DNA of 64,000 nucleotides from Erwinia sp. Lineage in GTDB: Bacteria > Pseudomonadota > Gammaproteobacteria > Enterobacterales > Enterobacteriaceae. Under the pieces are notes generated by a model that worked only from the letters and a program-made list of their open reading frames with translations, searched no databases and was not told the DNA's origin. Location of the stretch: NCBI GenBank assembly GCA_964016415.1, contig OZ024666.1, positions 1 to 64,000 on the forward strand, given 5' to 3'. The position numbers and the translations under genes were made by a program. Positions 57,696 to 64,000 of the stretch are shown here, one piece after another (the stretch's first letter is position 1; each line of letters starts with the position of its first letter).

Positions 57696-60092
57696 ATGAA
57701 ACAACTTCGTTTACTGGCTCAGTATTATGTCGATCTGTTAGTCAAACTTGGGCTGGTGCGTTTCTCGTTGCTTCTGGCTTCGGTGCTCGTCATTCTGGCC
57801 ATTGTGGTGCAGATGGCGATCACGATGGTATTACACGGGCATGTCGAGCCGGTGGACCTGGTACGTTCAGTTTTCTTTGGTTTACTGATCACGCCCTGGG
57901 CGGTCTATTTCCTTTCAGTTGTTGTTGAACAACTCGAAGAGTCACGGCAGCGGCTCTCACGTCTCGTCGATAAACTCGAAGAGATGCGGCAGCGTGATTT
58001 AGCCCTTAATCAACAAATGACTGAAAATATTAATCAACTCAATCAGGAAATAGCCGAACGAGTTAAAGCAGAGCAATCACGTTTGCAGGTGGGTGATAAA
58101 CTCCGTGAAGAGATGGAGCGTCGTGAAGAAGCACAAGTGGAGCTGGAGCAGCAGAGTTCTTTTCTGCGATCCTTCCTTGATGCATCACCTGATTTGGTCT
58201 TTTATCGTAATATCGACCAGCAATACTCAGGCTGTAATCGCGCCATGGAATTGCTGACCGGCAAAAGCGAAAAACAGCTGATAGGTCTCACGCCGCGTGA
58301 AGTTTATGATACCGATACCTCGGTGAAAGTGCTCGAGACTGATGAAAAAGTCTTCCGTCATAACGTCTCTCTGACTTATGAGCAATGGTTTAAGTACCCT
58401 GATGGCCGCCGGGTTTGTTTTGAAATTCGTAAAGTACCCTATTACGACAGGGTCGGTAAGCGCAATGGGTTAATGGGGTTTGGTCGGGATATTACGGAGC
58501 GTAAACGCTACCAGGATGCACTTGAGAACGCCAGCCGCGAGAAAACCACTTTCATCTCTACCATCAGTCATGAGTTGAGGACTCCGCTGAATGGTATTGT
58601 CGGTCTGAGCCGTATCTTACTGGATACAGAACTGAATGCAGAGCAGGCTAATTATCTGAAAACAATAAATATTTCTGCCATAACTTTAGGCAATATCTTT
58701 AACGATGTTATCGAAATGGATAAGATAGAGCGGCGGAAAGTGAAAATTGATATTCAGGAAACTGATTTTATAGGTTTTCTTTCTGATATTGAAAATATTT
58801 CAGGTTTACTCGCTCAGCCCAGGGGACTCAATTTTATCCTGCAGCCACAACCTCCTTTGCCAGAAAGAATCATGTCCGATGGCACTCGTTTGCGTCAGAT
58901 CCTCTGGAACCTGATTGGTAACGCGGTGAAGTTTACTCAGCACGGTCAGATAGTGGTTCGTGTCCGATACGAAGAAAATGAGCGACTCTGCTTTGAGGTG
59001 GAAGACTCGGGGATCGGTATTCCTTTTGATGAGCAGGATAAAATCTTTGCCATGTATTACCAGGTAAAAGATAACCTTGGAGGCAGACCCGCGACGGGCA
59101 CGGGTATTGGACTGGCGGTTTCAAAGCGACTTGCTCAAAGTATGGGAGGCGATATCAGTGTCGAAAGTTCACCGGGGGCGGGTGCGTGCTTTACATTAAC
59201 CGTGCATGCACCTGCGGTTTCAGAGCCCGAAGAACAAACTTCATCAGTCAGTAATAACCTGCTTTTACCTTCATTACATGTGCTGTTAGTTGAAGACATC
59301 GAACTTAATGTTATTGTCGCTCGCTCTGTCCTTGAAAAATTAGGCCACAGTGTGGATGTGGCAATGAATGGTAAGGATGCTTTGCAATTATTCCGCCCTG
59401 AAGATTTTGACCTGGTATTACTGGATATTCAGTTACCTGATATGACTGGATTTGATGTAGCCCGTGAAATACATCAGCGTTTTGCCGGGGAGACACTGCC
59501 TCCTCTGGTCGCGCTGACAGCAAATGTTTTAAAAAATAAGAAAGAGTATCTCAACGCCGGTATGGATGATGTACTTAGCAAACCACTTGCAGTCCCTGAA
59601 CTAACCGCCATTATTCGTAAGTATTGGGACTGTGAAGGTGGCGAGGTCAGTGAGAACACCGTCAGTGACGTAGTGACCTCTTCTGCCGCGCGTCTGGATA
59701 TTGGCATGCTGGAGCAGTATATCGAACTAGTCGGGCCGCAATTAATTGTTAAAAGTCTGGCAATGTTTGAAGAGATGATGCCTGGTTATCTCGATGTGCT
59801 TGATTCAAATATGATGGCCCGGGATCAAAAGGGTATCGCTGAAGAAGGTCATAAAATTAAAGGTGCTGCCGGTTCAGTGGGATTGATTCATCTGCAACAA
59901 ATTGCCCGCCAAATACAATCTTCGGAACTACCCGCGTGGTGGGATAATGTTCAGGACTGGGTCGATGAATTGAAACTGGAGTGGCGACACGATGTTGAAG
60001 TATTACGTCAGTGGGTCGCACGGATAGAAAAAAATAACCCCGACCGAAGTCGGGGTGCGCGAAGACCGCGCCAACACCAGGGAAAAAGTTAA
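57696..60092 (+). CDS. arcB: Aerobic respiration control sensor kinase ArcB
   Basis: Tripartite hybrid histidine kinase sensing quinone redox state and phosphorylating ArcA. Two membrane helices (about 22-78) lead to a linker coiled coil, then a PAS domain (about 155-275), the kinase with His292 (TISHELRTPLNG) and N, G1 and G2 boxes, the receiver with Asp577 (LLDIQLPDMTG), and the HPt domain with His719 (EEGHKIKGAAGS). ATG at 57696 after CAGGAG matches E. coli. The true end is probably near 60037: one more A in the run 60028-60034 would give the E. coli-like ending WVARIEKK-stop. As it stands the frame adds 19 residues read through arcZ. Confidence 0.95.
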   Translation: MKQLRLLAQYYVDLLVKLGLVRFSLLLASVLVILAIVVQMAITMVLHGHVEPVDLVRSVFFGLLITPWAVYFLSVVVEQLEESRQRLSRLVDKLEEMRQRDLALNQQMTENINQLNQEIAERVKAEQSRLQVGDKLREEMERREEAQVELEQQSSFLRSFLDASPDLVFYRNIDQQYSGCNRAMELLTGKSEKQLIGLTPREVYDTDTSVKVLETDEKVFRHNVSLTYEQWFKYPDGRRVCFEIRKVPYYDRVGKRNGLMGFGRDITERKRYQDALENASREKTTFISTISHELRTPLNGIVGLSRILLDTELNAEQANYLKTINISAITLGNIFNDVIEMDKIERRKVKIDIQETDFIGFLSDIENISGLLAQPRGLNFILQPQPPLPERIMSDGTRLRQILWNLIGNAVKFTQHGQIVVRVRYEENERLCFEVEDSGIGIPFDEQDKIFAMYYQVKDNLGGRPATGTGIGLAVSKRLAQSMGGDISVESSPGAGACFTLTVHAPAVSEPEEQTSSVSNNLLLPSLHVLLVEDIELNVIVARSVLEKLGHSVDVAMNGKDALQLFRPEDFDLVLLDIQLPDMTGFDVAREIHQRFAGETLPPLVALTANVLKNKKEYLNAGMDDVLSKPLAVPELTAIIRKYWDCEGGEVSENTVSDVVTSSAARLDIGMLEQYIELVGPQLIVKSLAMFEEMMPGYLDVLDSNMMARDQKGIAEEGHKIKGAAGSVGLIHLQQIARQIQSSELPAWWDNVQDWVDELKLEWRHDVEVLRQWVARIEKNNPDRSRGARRPRQHQGKS

Positions 60093-60143
60093 CCTATGTC
60101 AGTCAGTTTGAGTCTCTGACAAAGGCTATTATTCGTTAAGCCC
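60028..60143 (-). ncRNA. arcZ: Small regulatory RNA ArcZ
   Basis: An Hfq-binding trans-acting sRNA, activator of rpoS and repressor of flhDC and others in E. coli, transcribed opposite arcB. The minus strand contains the invariant functional core TTTCCCTGGTGTTGGCGC, then the terminator hairpin CCCCGAC-TTCG-GTCGGGG and a T run ending at 60028. About 60 bases upstream, TAGGATAGT near 60149-60158 is a plausible -10, predicting a start near 60143 and a length of about 116 nt (E. coli 121). Location at the arcB 3' end matches E. coli. The 5' end is inferred. Confidence 0.87.
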
Positions 60144-60840
60144 TTTTGAACTATCCTAACAAAATCTGTATCACGTGTTACTTGATTCATTAAATTGTGT
60201 GATGTAGATCAGGGTGTATGGATAGGAAACATTAAATTGATGATATAGTCAAGTCGGGAATGTGTTTTAATGATTTTTCGTTTGCTTTTTGCACTAAAAA
60301 GAGAACTATGATGACTTTCCGATATTATTACATCAGTAATATCTATCAAAGCTAAGGGAAAAATTAGAATAGAGACAAATTTCACCATCAGGATATTTTA
60401 GCCAGTTGTGTACCGTCTTATAAGCATTACTGATAATAATAGATGTGTTTTCGATATAAAATAGGTTTTAATATTTACAATAATTTCCAGAAATTGAAAG
60501 GTGGTTCCGTGCTTTTCTTTTAGTGAAAAAATTTCATGTTGTTAACCCGCTGACATCATCGGTTGATAATGAAATGCTCAATTGTGTCTTTTGTGATTAA
60601 ATTTAAGAATGAATTGGTATTATAAACATAAAAAAAATAAATATGTTTCCCTGCCTAATCAAAAGAAAAAGTACGCTATTTAGCTTTTCTTCGTGCAGAA
60701 TGTTAGCAAATAAAGGTTTTCACCAGGAATAAAACAGAATTTAATCTTAACTTAACCAAAATTATTTTATCTAAAAAATAGACGGCCGGATATTTTGCGA
60801 ATTTTTGCTACAGGGAATCCGGTCAAAGGATATATTACTC
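60144..60840. other. arcB-mtgA intergenic region, no gene seen
   Basis: About 700 AT-rich bases where E. coli has elbB (yhbL). I see no ElbB similarity or long open frame on either strand. The left end holds the arcZ promoter, and the right end AAAGGA (60826-60831), the ribosome-binding site of mtgA. Confidence 0.6.
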
Positions 60841-61557
60841 GTGTCAGGAAAAAAAACAGTTGCTGGTTTATTGACAGTTATCCTCCGCAGGTTATTACTG
60901 TTCGCTGTGATGTGGTGGTGGGGTGGGGTGGTATTGTTTTCATTCCTGCCCGTTCCTTTTTCCACTGTGATGCTGGAAAAACAGATAGCTGCGTGGAGTA
61001 GCGGTAATGAGAGTTATCGTAGTCACTCCACCTGGGTGGGTGCTGATCAGATATCGCCCTGGATGCGGCTGGCTGTTATTGCAGCTGAAGACCAAAAGTT
61101 TCCCTCGCACTGGGGCTTTGATGTCCAGTCTATCCTGGCTGCTTTACATCAGGATAAAAATCGCATCAGAGGGGCTTCAACCCTGACACAACAAACCGCG
61201 AAAAATGTCTTTTTATGGAATGGAAGGAGCTGGCTCAGAAAAGGTATGGAGGCGATGATCACCCTATCACTGGAGCTGGTCTGGTCGAAAAAACACATTC
61301 TGACTGTTTACCTGAATGTGGCTGAGTTTGGCGATGGGATTTATGGGGTTGAAGCAGCATCCCAACACTTTTTCCATCGACCCGCCAGTCAGCTGACCCC
61401 CTCTCAGGCTGCACTGCTGGCTGCCGTTTTGCCTAATCCCATAAAATTCAGAGTTAAATCACCTTTTTCCTACGTTTCGCAGCGACAGCAGTGGATCCTC
61501 GGGCAGATGAGGCAATTAGGCAGTGTTGCATTTATAGATACTCATCAGCTGCAATGA
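60841..61557 (+). CDS. mtgA: Monofunctional peptidoglycan glycosyltransferase
   Basis: Inner-membrane glycosyltransferase of family GT51 (238 residues) that polymerises lipid II into glycan strands. One N-terminal helix (about 12-40) precedes the GT51 domain: [17 protein letters not shown] with the catalytic Glu, [31 protein letters not shown] and [17 protein letters not shown] at 60841 is chosen: it follows AAAGGA by 9 bases and its product MSGKKT aligns with the E. coli start; a TTG 12 codons upstream is less likely. Confidence 0.93.
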   Translation: MSGKKTVAGLLTVILRRLLLFAVMWWWGGVVLFSFLPVPFSTVMLEKQIAAWSSGNESYRSHSTWVGADQISPWMRLAVIAAEDQKFPSHWGFDVQSILAALHQDKNRIRGASTLTQQTAKNVFLWNGRSWLRKGMEAMITLSLELVWSKKHILTVYLNVAEFGDGIYGVEAASQHFFHRPASQLTPSQAALLAAVLPNPIKFRVKSPFSYVSQRQQWILGQMRQLGSVAFIDTHQLQ

Positions 61558-61678
61558 GCTTGCTGAGTGGATATGTGATGAGGTTTTTTTCATGAGTCAT
61601 TTACTCCTGGGCAATGCGGGAGCGTGAACCTCCTGATGTCTGCCAGGGAGAAGTCGGTGGTAATTTAACAACAATCGC

Positions 61679-61951
61679 TTATTCTTCGTCAAATCCAGCT
61701 TTAAATAGCGATATGACAGCATCCAGTGCCATACGTTCTTCGTTGCCGGATGCTTCTACTTCGATACGCCCGCCTTGTGCAGAATCCAGCATCAGGAGTG
61801 CGATGACACTGCTGGCTTCTGCTTCGACACCAGCTTCGTTGCGTAACAGGACTTCGGCATCAAAACTTTGAACTAATTCAAACAGTTTCATCGCCGGTCT
61901 GGCGTGCATTCCCAGTTTATTAGTAATTTCGACAACCTGACAGACACTCAT
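61679..61951 (-). CDS. ptsO: Nitrogen phosphotransfer protein NPr
   Basis: HPr-like phosphocarrier (90 residues) of the nitrogen PTS, passing phosphate from EI-Ntr to EIIA-Ntr. The phosphorylation site is His16 in GMHARPA, with the Ser-containing second loop [15 protein letters not shown]. Its ATG overlaps the rapZ stop (ATGA), as in E. coli. Confidence 0.96.
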   Translation of the reverse strand: MSVCQVVEITNKLGMHARPAMKLFELVQSFDAEVLLRNEAGVEAEASSVIALLMLDSAQGGRIEVEASGNEERMALDAVISLFKAGFDEE

Positions 61952-62802
61952 AGAGCACCTTTTTCTAATGTACGGTGACGGGTCTGCACATTTTTTCCCC
62001 GGCTACGGAAGTATTGGGCCAATTGTTCAGCAATATAGACCGAACGGTGCTGGCCTCCTGTACAACCAATCGCGATGGTGAGATAACTTCGATTATTGCT
62101 TTCGAGCATAGGAAGCCAGCATTCGAGATAGTTGCGTGTCTGATAAATAAAATGATGAACTTCAGTGTGTTGAGAAAGAAAGGTTATTACGGGCATATCA
62201 ATACCGGTCAGAGGGCGCAATGCAGGGTCCCAATGAGGATTAGGTAAAAACCGCACATCGAATACATAGTCTGCATCGGCAGGAATACCATGTTTATAGC
62301 CGAAGGACTCAAACAACATCGTGAGCTCTCGCTCCCGGGAACCCGTCAGGCGAGCGCGGAGAACCTCTGACAGTTCATGCACCGACATCTGAGAGGTATC
62401 AATCACCAGGTCAGCACGGGCCCGCAGTGGCTCCAGCAACGTATTTTCTCTGTCAATCGCGTACTCCAGTGACAGGCTGTCGTCAGAAAGGGGATGACGA
62501 CGACGGGTATCACTGTAGCGTCTGATTAACGTGTTTCTGTCAGCATCGAGAAACAGTAATCGTGGTGTAAAATGCGAGGGTAAGTCTGTCAGTGCTTTTT
62601 CCAGAATATCCGGTGACGAGGGCATGTTACGCACATCAATGCTGACTGCTACATGCACATTATGGTCCGTCAGCGATTGTGCCAGTGCTGGTAACATGAT
62701 TACCGGCAGATTGTCTACGCAATAGTAGCCCATATCTTCCAGAGCACGCAGCGCTACTGATTTCCCGGAACCGGAACGCCCGCTGACAATCATAAGTACC
62801 AT
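61948..62802 (-). CDS. rapZ: RNase adaptor protein RapZ
   Basis: RNA-binding adaptor (284 residues) that presents the GlmZ sRNA to RNase E, controlling glucosamine-6-phosphate synthesis. It has an N-terminal P-loop (GRSGSGKS, 8-15) and a C-terminal domain with the glucosamine-phosphate/zinc-like pocket ([19 protein letters not shown]) and a basic tail ([17 protein letters not shown]). Lies between ptsN and ptsO. Confidence 0.97.
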   Translation of the reverse strand: MVLMIVSGRSGSGKSVALRALEDMGYYCVDNLPVIMLPALAQSLTDHNVHVAVSIDVRNMPSSPDILEKALTDLPSHFTPRLLFLDADRNTLIRRYSDTRRRHPLSDDSLSLEYAIDRENTLLEPLRARADLVIDTSQMSVHELSEVLRARLTGSRERELTMLFESFGYKHGIPADADYVFDVRFLPNPHWDPALRPLTGIDMPVITFLSQHTEVHHFIYQTRNYLECWLPMLESNNRSYLTIAIGCTGGQHRSVYIAEQLAQYFRSRGKNVQTRHRTLEKGAL

Positions 62803-62898
62803 ATTGTTGCCCCCTGAAAGAGATATTTATCGTGCTTAGATAAAGTATAGCATGCCGCCATCTGCAATAATGATGACAGATGCTATCGCTGACATGGG

Positions 62899-63381
62899 CT
62901 ATTCATTAGATGAAGCACTATCATGTTCTGTCATGATTTGGTAGAGCTCTTCATTACTTTGCGCAGCCCGCAGACGCCGACAGACCGTCTTATTCGCAAG
63001 GTGCCTGGCAACAAGGGATAACGTGTGCAGGTGTGTTTTGCATTGATCGGCAGGGACGAGCAGTGCAAACAGCAGATCAACTGGTTGATTATCGATAGCA
63101 TCGAAAGCGATTGGTTGATCCAGACGAATGAAAACACCGACGGCACGAAAGGTATCTTCCAGGAGTTTACCGTGAGGAATGGCAATACCGTTACCGATGC
63201 CAGTACTGCCCATTCTTTCGCGGGTCAGAATAGCGTCGAAGATAGTTTGATGGGGTAGATTCAGCTCACTGGCTGCAAGCTCACTGATGATTTCCAGTGC
63301 TCTCTTTTTACTTTGGCAATGCACCGCATTGCGAGTACAGGAGAGGGTGAGTACTGTATTCAGTTCCAGCTCATTTGTCAT
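62899..63381 (-). CDS. ptsN: PTS IIA-like nitrogen-regulatory protein PtsN
   Basis: EIIA-Ntr (160 residues), which in its unphosphorylated form controls K+ uptake (TrkA, KdpD) and other targets. The phospho-acceptor is His70 in NGIAIPHGKL; the fold is marked by AFDAIDNQPVDLLFALLVPADQ. ATG at 63381 is used because MTNELEL aligns with the E. coli MTNNDTT start; an adjacent ATG (63384) and a frame reaching 63453 are alternatives. Its usual upstream neighbour hpf is missing. Confidence 0.95.
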   Translation of the reverse strand: MTNELELNTVLTLSCTRNAVHCQSKKRALEIISELAASELNLPHQTIFDAILTRERMGSTGIGNGIAIPHGKLLEDTFRAVGVFIRLDQPIAFDAIDNQPVDLLFALLVPADQCKTHLHTLSLVARHLANKTVCRRLRAAQSNEELYQIMTEHDSASSNE

Positions 63382-63756
63382 CATAGTATTATAAGTATCT
63401 TTACTATAAACATCAGTCACATATGGTGCGAATTGAATTTGCAAAGTTAGCAAAATCCGGATCTCGACAAAGGTATATGCTGTTGTTTTAGTGTATTAAC
63501 TGGTGTTGTTATCATGTAACGTATCAAAAAATAGTTACTGTTATGGATTGAATAATATTGATTATTTTATCCTTTACTCTCTCCTGGCACATTGCTGAAC
63601 TTACTTGCTTGCCATGTACCGATAATTCGCATCCCGACGAGCATTAGTGTTTGCTGACGAAAACAAAACTCCGCCAGACTAGTCAACCCACGGTATGTTG
63701 TCGTAACTCATGAGAAATGTCGAGTGCTCTCTTTAATGAGGTGTTTTATTGCATTC
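63382..63756 (-). other. rpoN-ptsN interval lacking hpf
   Basis: In E. coli and most relatives hpf (ribosome hibernation promoting factor, about 95 codons) lies here. The interval is about 375 bases, long enough, but no frame on either strand shows Hpf similarity such as MQLNITGNNVEIT or the KVEKV region, and stops are frequent. AT-rich DNA at 63460-63570 may hold a ptsN promoter. The gene appears deleted and replaced, or eroded beyond recognition. Confidence 0.7.
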
Positions 63757-64000
63757 TCAGATCAATTTTTTTCGCTGATTAGAGGGGGCTATGGCGAGAG
63801 CCTCGCGATATTTTGCTACTGTCCGACGCGCAATAATAATCCCCTGGTCTGCCAGCAAAGCAGTCAGTTTACTGTCGCTCAGCGGCTTCGCCGGATTTTC
63901 GGCGGCAATAAACTTCTTCACTAAAGCGCGTATTGCCGTTGAAGAGGCCTCACCTCCACTGTCGGTATTTACATGACTTGAGAAAAAATACTTTAGCTCG
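63757..64000 (-). CDS. rpoN: RNA polymerase sigma-54 factor, C-terminal end (partial)
   Basis: The last 80 or so codons of rpoN, entering from the right edge. Minus-strand translation reads [32 protein letters not shown], then the RpoN box [12 protein letters not shown], ending SNQRKKLI-stop at 63757. The RpoN box contacts the -24 element of sigma-54 promoters, such as the one found here upstream of aapJ. The stretch is intact; the rest is outside the window. Confidence 0.95.
   Translation of the reverse strand, partial: ELKYFFSSHVNTDSGGEASSTAIRALVKKFIAAENPAKPLSDSKLTALLADQGIIIARRTVAKYREALAIAPSNQRKKLI

Overview
This window reads as chromosomal DNA of a gammaproteobacterium of the order Enterobacterales. 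The 16S, 23S and 5S genes have the E. coli lengths (about 1540, 2904 and 120 nt). Almost every protein has a recognisable E. coli counterpart, and gene order follows the E. coli segment from rrnD to rpoN, read in reverse. aroQ next to accBC, an msrPQ pair in the same place and the 16S signature suggest a relative of Erwinia, Pantoea or Tatumella; the family-level guess is inference.

Layout. 1-5700: an rRNA operon with tRNA-Ile and tRNA-Ala in the spacer. 5.8-10.3 kb: a polar amino acid ABC transporter (aapJQMP, yhdWXYZ in E. coli) behind a convincing sigma-54 promoter and NtrC-like sites. 10.3-12.8 kb: lpxP, then dusB-fis. 13-15 kb: a periplasmic carbonic anhydrase gene split by an IS3-family element. 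15-23 kb: prmA-panF-yhdT, accBC, aroQ, msrPQ, acuI. 23-35.6 kb: csrD, mreBCD, yhdE, rng, yhdP, tldD. 35.6-41.7 kb: a decaying aae efflux locus, a GabD-like dehydrogenase and yhcN. 42-49.4 kb: argR, mdh, degS, zapG, zapE, rplM-rpsI, sspAB. 49.4-57 kb: an unusual two-gene operon at the gltBD position. 57.7-64 kb: arcB with the antisense sRNA arcZ, mtgA, npr, rapZ, ptsN and the end of rpoN.

The most interesting region is 49474-56816. Where E. coli has gltB-gltD (between sspB and arcB), this genome has a glutamate synthase large-subunit-like gene of 1843 codons followed by a CysJ-like NADPH diflavin reductase. No gltD and no sulfite reductase hemoprotein gene is present. The simplest reading is a glutamate synthase that receives NADPH electrons through FAD and FMN of a diflavin reductase instead of through GltD. 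The large subunit also differs from the E. coli protein: about 180 extra C-terminal residues, a changed FMN-domain motif and a CX5CX3C cluster motif. I cannot search databases, so novelty is unproven.

A second theme is gene damage. dusB, csrD, aaeB, the gabD-like gene and yhcN each carry one small frameshifting indel at a short repeat, arcB appears to have lost its normal stop the same way, aaeR is a multiply broken relic, cah is split by an IS, and hpf is missing between ptsN and rpoN. Either the strain is in an early phase of gene loss, or the assembly under-calls short repeats. The 2- and 5-base losses, the aaeR relic and the IS argue that at least part of it is real.
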